From Muscardinus avellanarius (lineage: Eukaryota; Chordata; Mammalia; Rodentia; Gliridae): a DNA stretch of 64,000 nucleotides. The notes beneath the pieces were generated by a model, which was not told the DNA's origin, searched no databases, and saw nothing but the letters and a program-made list of their open reading frames with translations. Positions 10,141-19,640 of the stretch are shown piece by piece (position 1 is the first letter of the stretch; the number at the start of each line of letters is the position of its first letter). The stretch lies in assembly GCA_963383645.1 (NCBI GenBank), contig OY726558.1, positions 179,925,634-179,989,633 on the forward strand. The letters run 5' to 3'. Both the position numbers and the translations under genes were made by a program.

Positions 10141-12689
10141 AAAATATTTTATGTAAGATTTCCTCCAAAGCATTAATATAACATTAGAACAATAATTCTA
10201 AGTAATAATAATTATGAATTCATAAAACTAAATGATCAATTTCTAGAGACAAATATGCTTATGGTTTGAATTTTAATATATTGGTACCAAATTATGATTG
10301 TAATTTGGACTAGTTATAGCCAAATATACTCCAAGATGTAATAGGTATTTATGATGTTACTAACTCAATATGAATAAATATATTCACAAATATTTGGACA
10401 AATTCTCAGCTTTTCATAAACAAATCAAATACCGTTTAACATATATATTATAACCTTAATTCTAAGATCTATTTGATTGATAACTTTATTTTATAATGCC
10501 CAGATGTTTTTATGAAATCATTACTGTCTACTTAAACATTGTGTGAAAGCACATATACACATCTGACTACATGTTGCTAAGTATAGACTAAAACTTAGAT
10601 AGGTTTGTTCATGTGGTTAAGTCTTGGCTTACATTTGATCACTACCACATGAATCATTTATGTTTTCTAAGCAGCAGTAAATATTTAAGGCAAATAGAAT
10701 TCTATGTATTAAAAATAGAGACTTTTCCTTATTTCTATGGTATTTTCTCTCCTGCACTCTATTCTAGTTTTTTCATGTCAGAATATTTTCTCAAAATTAA
10801 CTTTTCTGCAGTGCAGTTTATAGAGACACCTAGTGGTAAAAGGTAATGGTGGCTTCTCTGGCAATCCTTAATGTTGGATTAATTAGTAGAAAGTTTCATC
10901 ATATATATATTATTTGAACTACAAGATGCAATCAGTATGTTAACTTAAATGTTTCTAATGTAACTATAAGCTAAATTAATTCCAAAAGTTTTAATACTTT
11001 CAGCTTAACAAAATTTTTCATCATGACAAAGCATAATTTATATTCAAATTTGTATATTATTTTATATTTAAAATATAATTAACCTAAAATAAAAATAAAT
11101 TTAATTGAATCATGAAGATTTCAAAAAGCAATAAAACAATGAAATAACATACTATATCTCACTTATTTTTGAGAAGCCTAATAATAAGACATTTCATTAC
11201 CTTTCGGAACTTCTTTAGAGTTAATCAACATTACAATTATATTTTTGATAGGATTCAATGTTTATATACCAAAGTTTCCTGGATGTGATTAATATGTATT
11301 TTTAAAGTTTTACATTGTGTTTTCATTTTGAAAATATAAAAGCAACTTTATACTAAAAAGTAAATAAAATGTATTAGAAGACAATAACTAAATAAGTAGA
11401 TAGTTATGACTGTTTTGTGGGTAAATTTTAAGTTTTGTCTGATTTTATCAGGCACCACTAGCCAGGGATTATCATTCCTAGGCAAAATGCTTCTAAATTT
11501 AACAGAGTTCTATTATAAGCTCATCAAGTTTAGTGTGCATGAGTGTTTCTATCACTCTGAAATATATTATGATGTGAGACTAAGATCAACCACTAAAAGT
11601 ATTTTTTAAAAGATTATATTTTCGTGTTATCTGACAGGACAGATTACTTCTTTTCTAACTTCTTTACTCTGTCTCCCTTGAACAAGACTCAAACTTAAGA
11701 CAAAATATGATTCTTTTCAAATCAAGTGCTTATGGCTTAACTAAACATGTTTGCATAATTTTCGGAGGAAACATTTTAAAAAGTGTATCAAAATCTCAGG
11801 AAGCCCCAGTATTTGCTACCTCTAGATGAACTCTTCTCACTCAATATATACAAATGATGTGGAAAGACAGATCACATATGTATACATCCACATATATCTA
11901 CGACTTCTAAATCTCTATCAATAATATTCGACTATTTAATCAGAATGTAATCACAATATTGTCACAAATATTACTAAAATCAGATGTAAGTTATGTTTTC
12001 AACATAATTTCAGAACAAGACAGAATGTTTACATGATAGAGCCATCCAGTTATCAAAAGCAAAGGCACATGGACAATCCCAGAAAGGGGCCGCTTCTTAG
12101 GATCAACTTTTCCTCTATACTTGCAATGGACTGCAAGCCTAACCCTACAAACACAGAAAACACATCCTGTTCATGCAAAGACCTCTTTGGGGCAATACAG
12201 GTGTCTGTTTAATGGAAAGAGCCATGGATACTTACAGTGGAGATGTCACAGTGGAGTTTAGCAGGTGACTCTTCAAGGAACTCGCTATAGATTCTGCATA
12301 GGGGTTTTCACACCAAATGTATTCAACATTCACTCTGAAAGTCGATCACGTTTCCTTAAACTGCCTTATACAACATACTTTAAAAAAAAGAAAAGAAAAG
12401 AGAAAGAGAAAAAAAGAGGAGCGCCCTCTTTACAGCTAGGAACCACTCCCTCTTCCAGGGAATTTTACAGCATGTACAGGAGACAGCAACAAGAGCTCTA
12501 GTATTCTAAATGGCAGAGCAAGACAGGCTCTCTGCACAGGGCTGGGATCGTCTGCACCTGACCACCACTAACCTGGCGCTGTCGGGTTTATTTCCACTCC
12601 TCCCTTTTACAGGACGAGGACTGCACACTCCCACGCTCCTATTACGCACATGGTCCAAGACTTCTCAGTCTCCTACGACTGAGACATCC
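10141..12689. other. Intergenic DNA upstream of SLITRK5, no gene seen
   Basis: AT-rich to about 12.3 kb, with a purine-rich run (AAAAAGAAAAGAAAAGAGAAAG...) at about 12382-12420. It then rises into the GC-rich promoter region. Short ORFs here have no recognisable domains. Confidence 0.5.
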
Positions 12690-14040
12690 GAGGGGTGCTC
12701 CGGCTGGCCGCCCCAGCCAGGGGACGCCTTCGCCCTCGGCTGCCATCTATCGGCCACCGAGCGCTCGCGTCGCCCCGGGCCCATGATGTCTGCTGCAGCT
12801 CGGCTTGCACCGGCGGCGCGACAATAAACAAGTGCACCGGACGGGGCCCTGCACCCGCCACGAAGCAGACGTCTCAGAGACCCGGGCGATGCTTACCGTG
12901 TTGCCACCTTCTCGGCGCCGGGGAGAGAAGACACGACTTTTTCTGAGTTGTTTAAAGGCGCGGGGCTGCCAGGACACGCCGCGGGCGTAGAACAACGCAG
13001 TCCCCGGCCCTCAGTCCCCCAAAGGATGCCGGAGATAAAGAGTTCCAAGTAATGACGATCGTGCGCCTGGTTTGGGAAAGGGATAGCGCAAACCCCCGCG
13101 AACGCCGGGAGCCACCAAGCCGCCCAGAGGACGCAGGAGCCGTTCCAAGACTAATCAGCGGCCCTCGGCGGCGGCCGGCTCGGCTCGGGGACCGCGGCGG
13201 CCGGAGCCCAGCGCGGGGGTCGCCGCGCGGGGGGCGGAGGACGGCGTAGGAGCCTCGGCCGCCGCCGCCGGAGCAGCCAAGGGGCCAGTGCCACCTTCTC
13301 TCGCCCCCTCACTACCATGTACAGTGTGCGCTGCAAGAAGAAGGCGGGCGATGCATGCACACCCTCGCGCCCCTCTCCCTCCAGCTGGTCCCCGGGCGTG
13401 CGCCACTGACCAGGGGGGAATGTGGTGAAGACGGCGAGGAGGAGAGCCGCGGGGGGAGGGGAGGGCCGGCCTGCGCGAGCCCAGGCCGGAGGGTTTCCAG
13501 AGCCAGAGGCTGCAGGAGGGGGCGGCGGCCACAGCTGGGCCGGAGAAAGTTGCCCCCCATGCAGATGGGAACTGTAAGTACGCGCCTGGGGGGGTGCGGC
13601 GAAGGCGCCCGGGACCCTGCGATCGCGCCCCAGCGCGGGTGGGAGAGCGTGTGCGAGCGAGCGTGAGTGTGAGCTGGAGCTGGAGCGAGCGCTCGACCCG
13701 GCTAGCCGGGCCGGGGGCCAGGCGGGCTCCGCCGCGCCCCCGCTCGCGTCCCGCGCCTCCCCGCGCGCCCCGCCCGGCTGCTGCCCCAGCCCCCGCCGAG
13801 GCGCCTCTGCGGCCGGTGCCCGCCGCCCCTCCCCCTCCCATCCCACCGCTCGCGATCTCCCCCCACTCCCCAGCCGCTGCCCGCTCGCACTGCCGGGGAG
13901 AGCGCCGGGGAGCGCGGTGCGGGGAGCCCGGGAGCCCGCGGTCGCCCCCGCGGCGGCGGCCGGGGCTGCCAGCGTCCGGCACCTCTCTCCTCCAGGGCTC
14001 CGGCCGCACCGCTCACTGCCTCGTCGCTGTCTGGGCTTGG

Positions 14041-14118
14041 GAGCCCCAGTGCACACTCCAAAAGAGGGATTTTTGTTAAGGTAGCGATGATGAGTGGGCC
14101 CGAGAGATGTGAGACTGG
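14041..14118 (+). other. SLITRK5: Probable 3' part of SLITRK5 non-coding exon 1, ending at a strong splice donor
   Basis: GAGACTGG|GTAAGTCAG at 14111-14125 is a near-consensus splice donor just inside the 3' side of the CpG island, with the boundary at 14118/14119. Alternative donors with good matches are GGAACT|GTAAGTACG near 13574 and TTTCAAG|GTAAACG near 14895. I favour 14118 from consensus fit and position; no transcript evidence is available. The exon's 5' end is unknown, and the start given only marks the stretch I describe. It holds a pair of adjacent ATG codons at 14087-14092, which open a short upstream reading frame. Confidence 0.45.
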
Positions 14119-14147
14119 GTAAGTCAGCCGTTCACTTTGCAAAAGAG

Positions 14148-14190
<43 letters not shown>

Positions 14191-14198
14191 CCCGCGCG

Positions 14199-14235
<37 letters not shown>

Positions 14236-14240
14236 GTGTA
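14148..14240. repeat. Compound (GT)n tract in the promoter-proximal intron
   Basis: Two long GT runs are separated by TCCCGCGCGAGC; the second ends in CGTGTGTGTACC. Alternating purine-pyrimidine tracts of this length are able to form Z-DNA and are length-polymorphic. ORFs with poly-Cys/Val or poly-His/Thr across it are artefacts. Confidence 0.95.
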
Positions 14241-15311
14241 CCGGGTGGCTTCTCTCATCCCACCTCTTCTTCCTCCCATTCCCCTTCCTTCGCTTTGGGG
14301 CGGGGTGGGGGAGGGGGAGCCTCGCGTCTTGGAACTCCGGGTGCTCTGCCTGGGCGGCCGTTCCAGAGCAGCTGTGCCCGGAGCCGCCGGTCGGGCCTGG
14401 GTGCTGGGCTCCATCCAGCCCGAGAGGCTCCATACTGTTTAATGCAGGGATGTGCGAGGCGGTGATACAGGCTCTCAATTCTTGGGGAAAGAGCAAATAC
14501 AGTCCCTCCGCCCCCGCCCTCCAAAAAAACATTTTTTTTTTTTTATCATCTGAGAATGTGCCGCGCACTCGCGAATTTGCATCCGTGGTGCGCTTCCCAG
14601 TCAGAATGTCAGCCTTCCCCGGCTCATTCAACTTTATTTTCTCCAAATCTCCGTCTCCTTTGATGGCAAGGAGGAGGAGAAAGGCAAGAGGAAGCTCTTC
14701 GACCCTTGCTAAGTAGAACTGAATTAAAGTTGTAAACGCTCGAGTTTAATATTGGCTGGACACAATTTGCAATGGGCTCTCAGTTGGGGAAGGAGGTGAA
14801 TGGGGGCGGGGAGGCACGGGGAGGGAGGGGGAGGGGACCCAACCCAGCTGAATGGATGTGCAGATTTGATCCAGCGGAGAACCCAGATTTCAAGGTAAAC
14901 GTTTTGCTTTCATGGGGTGGGGGGCGTCCTTTAAGCCGGGAGGCGATTGCCATTGTGATGGGAGGTCGGGGATACTCGCGATTGTTATACAGTGTGATGA
15001 TCCCGATTCGTCTTGACACGTCTGGGTGGCCAAACGTGAATGATTCGCAGGCACACTTGCACATGTGCGTGTGAATGCAGGCGCTTTTAATAACGCGGGC
15101 TGGAGTCGACTTGGAGATTCACAGCGAGGTCTCCAGGCTGGGAGTCTGTGCCTCAGAAACGTCTGGGCTTTAGTTTGAGGTTGCAAGTGGACCTCAGACT
15201 TGGGTAGTGAGGCAGCAGCGGTGTTGACTGGAGAGGAGGCATCGGTTCCCAGAGCGCGTTCCCACATGCCTCCGGTTCTGCCCTGCCGCCTCGCTAACCC
15301 CAGCAGTGCAC

Positions 15312-15312
15312 A

Positions 15313-15357
<45 letters not shown>
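15312..15357. repeat. (CA)n microsatellite
   Basis: About 22 CA units within the presumed SLITRK5 intron. It runs in the opposite sense to the GT tract 1.1 kb upstream, so the two are complementary within one transcript. Confidence 0.95.
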
Positions 15358-15358
<1 letters not shown>

Positions 15359-15861
15359 CATGTGTGTCTTTCTTCCGGAGTACTGCTGTGGACTCAAAGT
15401 AGGAAGTGGAAGGAAACCTTCAAGGAAACCAAAAGAAAGAAAAGGGGAGGGGGAGGGCCAATTCCTTGGGGAGATGACATTTGGGTATTAAAAAGCACTG
15501 ACTTATGTCTCTTGCTGTTTTCCTTTCCACCTTCCTATGTTGCCTCTCAATCAGTCCATGGAGCACTTTCCCTGAGGGGGAAATAATTTTTAAAAATGAG
15601 GGGGGGGAGGTATTGACAAATGGAATAAGCGACTCCAAAGATGGTGATGTTGGCGAGGTGGTACTTCTTCCTAATCTTGCTAGTTCGGCAGGGTTAGCTT
15701 TGCATACCGTGGCAAATAGGCGCGGAGCCCGAGGTAAGGGAGGCTTTGGCGCTGGTCCCTGGTTTACTTTTAGCTGATTCTGGGTAAGCAGGAGGGATGT
15801 CCTCTTTAAACTCGGTGTATTCGGAGGTGTTCTGAGATTGCAGATGCCTTCGCTGAGTTGG

Positions 15862-15886
15862 TTTTTTTTTTTTTTTTTTTTTTTTT
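15862..15886. repeat. Poly-T run (25 T)
   Basis: An uninterrupted T run in the presumed intron. There is no SINE body on either side, so it is not an obvious retroposon tail. Confidence 0.9.
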
Positions 15887-16695
15887 GTAATCCATAGTGC
15901 CGAACTATTTCAGTGGCTTAAAGATGTGGTTTGCTACCGTCGCCGGCAGGATCAGTGAGGAGAAATGCTCGCAAGGCGCTCTCAGGAAAGCGCTGCTAAG
16001 TGGCACCAAGCATGCAATTAGGACGCTGATGCGCTTAAGAGCGTGGTAGTGAAGTCCACCATCAAAGCAAATGCGCTCTCCTTTCTCTCCATACTCAGAG
16101 CTCTGGAAGACAATTGGTGATTTAAGAGCGTCTCCTGCCTCCTTTTGATGCATTATCTTCCATCCGTTTTGCCTCTGAAAAGTATTCTTTAGGTTCCCAC
16201 CCTAGCGTTTCTTGCGATGGTTTAAAATAGCCCAAGTACTGTGACTCCCTGCTTTTCTGTGAACATGGGAGACCTTCATGGTGAACTGTTAACCGAGAGA
16301 TGCTGGAGGAATGGAAGGGGGCTGGGTGGAGGTGAGGTGGGGAACCTTGTACAATGATGCTTCTTTTCTCTTACATTGGAACCGTGAAACTGAACTGACA
16401 GCCATTTTATGTATATTTACGGATTGGTTTTGTAAAGGGGGGGGCAGAGAGGATCATTAAGAAGGGACTCCATCTGCCCCCAGCTAGGGAGGAGCAGTAT
16501 ATTCCTGGTATCCTCATTAGAAAATGAACCTTTAAAGCAAAGTGAATGTCAAAATTAAAAATACAGTCTGGAGAACGTCAGTGATCCACTGGGGTGGGGT
16601 GGGGGTTACCATCCATACCCTCCCTAGATTTCAAAAAAAGAGAGTACCAAGGAAGAGAGAGACTTGTTTGATGAATCCCTTAAATTTTTGTCATA

Positions 16696-16722
16696 TTCTG
16701 TTGTTTCCTTTCTCCCTTGCAG
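16696..16722 (+). other. SLITRK5: Splice acceptor of SLITRK5 coding exon
   Basis: A pyrimidine-rich stretch ending TTTCTCCCTTGCAG fits the acceptor consensus closely. The exon would begin at 16723 with GAGGTAAA, immediately followed by the start ATG at 16731. This explains why the open frame that continues upstream to 16542 is not coding: it would be intronic. Confidence 0.8.
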
Positions 16723-16730
16723 GAGGTAAA

Positions 16731-19640
16731 ATGCACATTTGCTGCCCCCCAGTAACTTTGGAACAGGACCTCCACAGAAAAATGCATAGCTGGATGCTGC
16801 AGACTCTAGCGTTTGCTGTAACATCTCTCGTCCTTTCGTGTGCAGAAACCATCGATTATTATGGGGAAATCTGTGACAATGCATGTCCTTGTGAGGAAAA
16901 GGACGGCATTTTAACCGTGAGCTGTGAAAACCGGGGGATCATCAGTCTTTCTGAAATTAGCCCTCCCCGTTTCCCAATCTATCACCTCCTGTTGTCTGGA
17001 AACCTCTTGAACCGTCTCTATCCCAATGAGTTTGTCAATTACACGGGGGCTTCAATTTTACATCTGGGTAGCAATGTTATCCAAGACATTGAGACCGGGG
17101 CTTTTCATGGGCTGCGGGGTTTGAGGAGATTGCATCTGAATAATAACAAATTGGAACTTCTAAGAGATGATACCTTTCTTGGCTTGGAGAACCTGGAATA
17201 CCTACAGGTCGATTACAATTACATCAGCGTCATTGAACCCAATGCTTTTGGGAAACTGCATTCTTTGCAGGTGCTTATTCTCAATGACAATCTATTGTCA
17301 AGTTTACCCAACAATCTTTTCTGTTTTGTGCCCTTAACGCACTTGGACCTGCGGGGAAACCGGCTGAAACTTCTGCCCTATGTGGGGCTGTTGCAGCACA
17401 TGGATAAAGTTGTGGAGTTACAGCTGGAGGAAAACCCCTGGAATTGCTCCTGTGAGCTGATCTCTCTCAAGGACTGGTTGGACAGCATCTCCTACTCTGC
17501 CCTTGTGGGCGATGTGGTTTGTGAGACTCCCTTCCGTTTACACGGCAGGGACCTGGATGAGGTCTCCAAGCAGGAACTTTGCCCCAGGAGACTTATCTCC
17601 GACTACGAGATGAGGCCACAGACGCCTTTGAGCACCACGGGGTATTTACACACCACCCCAGCCTCGGTGAATTCCGTGGCCACTTCTTCCTCTGCTGTTT
17701 ACAAACCCCCATTGAAGCCCCCTAAGGGAACCCGTCAGCCCAACAAGCCGCGAGTGCGACCCACCTCTCGGCAGCCCTCTAAGGACTTGGGCTACAGTAA
17801 CTATGGCCCCAGCATCGCCTACCAGACCAAATCCCCGGTGCCTTTGGAGTGTCCCACCGCGTGCACTTGCAACCTGCAGATCTCAGATCTGGGCCTCAAC
17901 GTCAACTGCCAGGAGCGCAAGATAGAGAGCATTGCTGAGCTGCAGCCCAAGCCCTACAATCCTAAGAAAATGTATCTGACGGAGAACTACATCGCAGTGG
18001 TGAGCCGGACAGACTTCTTGGAGGCCACCGGACTGGATCTCCTGCACCTGGGTAACAACCGCATCTCGGTGATCAAGGACAGCGCCTTTAGGGATCTCAC
18101 CAACCTGAGGCGCCTCTACTTGAATGGCAACCGGATCGAGAGGCTGAGCCCAGAGTTATTCTATGGCCTGCAGAGCTTGCAGTATCTCTTCCTCCAATAC
18201 AATCTCATTCGCGAGATTCTGCCAGGGACTTTCGATCCAGTCCCCAACCTCCAGCTGCTATTTCTGAATAACAACCTTCTGCAAGCCATGCCCTCAGGGG
18301 TTTTCTCTGGCCTCACCCTCTTCAGGCTGAACCTGAGGAGTAACCACTTCACCTCTTTGCCAGTGAGTGGAGTTCTGGACCAGCTGAAGTCTCTCATCCA
18401 AATCGACCTGCATGACAACCCTTGGGATTGTACCTGCGAGGTAGTGGGCATGAAGCTGTGGGTGGAACAGCTCAAGGTGGGCGTCTTAGTGGACGAGGTG
18501 ATCTGCAAGTCGCCCAAGAAATTCGCTGAGACCGACATGCGCTCTATTAAGTCAGAGCTGCTGTGTCCAGACTATTCGGATGTGGTGGTGTCCACGCCCA
18601 CGCCCTCCTCCATCCAAGGACCCGCGAGGACGGGCACGGTGACCCCTGCGGTCCGCTTGAACAGCACCGGGCCCCCCGCGGGCTTGGGGGGCGGCGGAGG
18701 TGCCTCCTCGGTGCCCCTGTCTGTGTTGATCCTCAGTCTCCTGCTGGTTTTCATCATGTCCGTCTTCGTGGCCGCTGGACTCTTCGTGCTGGTCATGAAG
18801 CGAAGGAAGAAGAACCAGAGCGACCACACGAGCACCAACAACTCCGACGTGAGCTCCTTCAACATGCAGTACTGCGTCTACGGCGGCGGCGGGGGCGGCG
18901 GGGGCGGCGGGGGCGGGCGCGGCCTGAGCGGCCACCGGCACGACCACGTGCATCACAGCGGGCCCGCGCTGCCCAAGGTGAAGACGCCCGCGGGCCACGT
19001 GTACGAGTACATCCCCCACCCGCTGGGCCACATGTGCAAAAACCCCATCTACCGTTCCCGGGAAGGCAACTCCGTGGAGGATTATAAGGACCTGCACGAG
19101 CTCAAGGTCACCTACAGCGGCAGCAACCACCACCTGCAGCAGCAGCCGCCGCCGCCTCAGCAGCCGCAGCCCCTGCCCCAGCCCCAGCCCCCGCCGCAGC
19201 TGCAGCTGCAGCCCGGGGAGGAGGAGAGGCGGGAAAGCCACCACATGAGGAGCCCCGCCTACAGCGTCAGCACCATCGAGCCCAGGGAGGACCTACTGTC
19301 GCCGGTGCAGGACGCCGACCGCTTTTACAGGGGCATTTTAGAACCAGAAAAACACTGCTCCACCACCCCCGCCGGCAATAGCCTCCCGGAATACCCCAAA
19401 TTCCCGTGCAGTCCCGCTGCTTACACTTTCTCCCCCAACTATGACCTGAGACGCCCCCATCAGTACTTGCACCCGGGGGCTGGGGACAGCAGGCTGCGGG
19501 AACCGGTGCTCTACAGCCCCCCGAGTGCTCTGTTTGTAGAACCCAACCGGAATGAGTACCTGGAGCTAAAAGCAAAACTAAACGTTGAGCCGGACTACCT
19601 CGAAGTGCTGGAAAAACAGACCACATTTAGCCAGTTCTAA
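16731..19640 (+). CDS. SLITRK5: SLIT and NTRK-like protein 5 (complete, single coding exon)
   Basis: A 969-residue type I membrane protein; human SLITRK5 is about 958. In mammals it acts at neuronal synapses as an adhesion molecule and binds presynaptic LAR-type receptor phosphatases (family knowledge). Visible order: signal peptide (about 1-40, hydrophobic core 21-37); first LRR block with N-cap cysteines C48, C52, C54 and C65, repeats at about 82-230 and C-cap C239/C241/C264/C284; Pro/Thr-rich linker (about 290-370); second LRR block with C374/C378/C380/C393, repeats at about 412-565 and C-cap C567/C569/C592/C612; membrane span at about 661-689 followed by KRRKK; cytoplasmic tail. N-glycosylation sites include N103, N238 and N644. 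The tail has Gly12 (718-729), a His-rich patch, a Gln/Pro-rich stretch (803-828) and tyrosines at 943 (NEYLEL) and 956 (PDYLEV) resembling Trk docking sites. The ATG at 16731 was chosen because it follows the splice acceptor by 8 bases, has A at -3 and matches the known N-terminus; M18 is a possible second start. No frameshift or stop interrupts it. Confidence 0.98.
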   Translation: MHICCPPVTLEQDLHRKMHSWMLQTLAFAVTSLVLSCAETIDYYGEICDNACPCEEKDGILTVSCENRGIISLSEISPPRFPIYHLLLSGNLLNRLYPNEFVNYTGASILHLGSNVIQDIETGAFHGLRGLRRLHLNNNKLELLRDDTFLGLENLEYLQVDYNYISVIEPNAFGKLHSLQVLILNDNLLSSLPNNLFCFVPLTHLDLRGNRLKLLPYVGLLQHMDKVVELQLEENPWNCSCELISLKDWLDSISYSALVGDVVCETPFRLHGRDLDEVSKQELCPRRLISDYEMRPQTPLSTTGYLHTTPASVNSVATSSSAVYKPPLKPPKGTRQPNKPRVRPTSRQPSKDLGYSNYGPSIAYQTKSPVPLECPTACTCNLQISDLGLNVNCQERKIESIAELQPKPYNPKKMYLTENYIAVVSRTDFLEATGLDLLHLGNNRISVIKDSAFRDLTNLRRLYLNGNRIERLSPELFYGLQSLQYLFLQYNLIREILPGTFDPVPNLQLLFLNNNLLQAMPSGVFSGLTLFRLNLRSNHFTSLPVSGVLDQLKSLIQIDLHDNPWDCTCEVVGMKLWVEQLKVGVLVDEVICKSPKKFAETDMRSIKSELLCPDYSDVVVSTPTPSSIQGPARTGTVTPAVRLNSTGPPAGLGGGGGASSVPLSVLILSLLLVFIMSVFVAAGLFVLVMKRRKKNQSDHTSTNNSDVSSFNMQYCVYGGGGGGGGGGGGRGLSGHRHDHVHHSGPALPKVKTPAGHVYEYIPHPLGHMCKNPIYRSREGNSVEDYKDLHELKVTYSGSNHHLQQQPPPPQQPQPLPQPQPPPQLQLQPGEEERRESHHMRSPAYSVSTIEPREDLLSPVQDADRFYRGILEPEKHCSTTPAGNSLPEYPKFPCSPAAYTFSPNYDLRRPHQYLHPGAGDSRLREPVLYSPPSALFVEPNRNEYLELKAKLNVEPDYLEVLEKQTTFSQF
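18882..18917 (+). repeat. SLITRK5: GGC/GGG codon repeat encoding 12 glycines
   Basis: Twelve consecutive glycine codons (residues 718-729) form three GGCGGCGGGGGC-like blocks just after the membrane-proximal tail sequence MQYCVY. The G-rich strand has several runs of five G, so it could form a G-quadruplex. As I recall, the human protein has a shorter glycine run here, so this looks like a lineage-specific expansion. Confidence 0.9.

Larger units (their letters stand above)
12690..14450. promoter_or_regulatory. SLITRK5: CpG island covering the SLITRK5 promoter and first exon
   Basis: Base composition switches from AT-rich to strongly GC-rich with dense CpG, densest at about 13.05-14.0 kb, and falls again after about 14.45 kb. 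The island lies about 2.3 kb upstream of the coding exon. That agrees with the known organisation of SLITRK5: a non-coding first exon in a CpG island followed by an exon with the whole reading frame. It has no obvious TATA box and contains GC-box-like runs (GGGGCGGGG near 14296), as expected for a CpG-island promoter. The transcription start cannot be placed from sequence alone. Long ORFs on both strands here result from GC richness and are not treated as genes. Confidence 0.85.
14119..16722 (+). other. SLITRK5: Probable SLITRK5 intron 1
   Basis: The stretch lies between the favoured donor and the acceptor at 16722. It contains the TG tract (14148-14240), a G-rich run GGGGCGGGGTGGGGGAGGGGG near 14296, a CA tract (15312-15357) and a 25-T run (15862-15886). 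I see no SINE or L1 in it, which is unusual for this window and fits selective constraint near the promoter. The 5' limit depends on the donor choice. Confidence 0.45.

Noticed and set aside
13151..14646. Long minus-strand ORFs (up to 314 codons) in the CpG island
   Set aside because: They are Arg/Pro/Gly/Ala-rich, overlap in several frames and include poly-His/Thr from the GT tract. GC-rich DNA has few stops, so these are not evidence of a gene.
16542..16730. In-frame open extension of 63 codons upstream of the SLITRK5 ATG
   Set aside because: It crosses a strong splice acceptor (16696-16722) and does not resemble the SLITRK5 N-terminus; it is intronic read-through.
18552..19244. Minus-strand ORF of 230 codons and plus-strand ORF of 174 codons within SLITRK5
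   Set aside because: Shadow frames of the GC-rich 3' half of the SLITRK5 coding sequence, with low-complexity translations.
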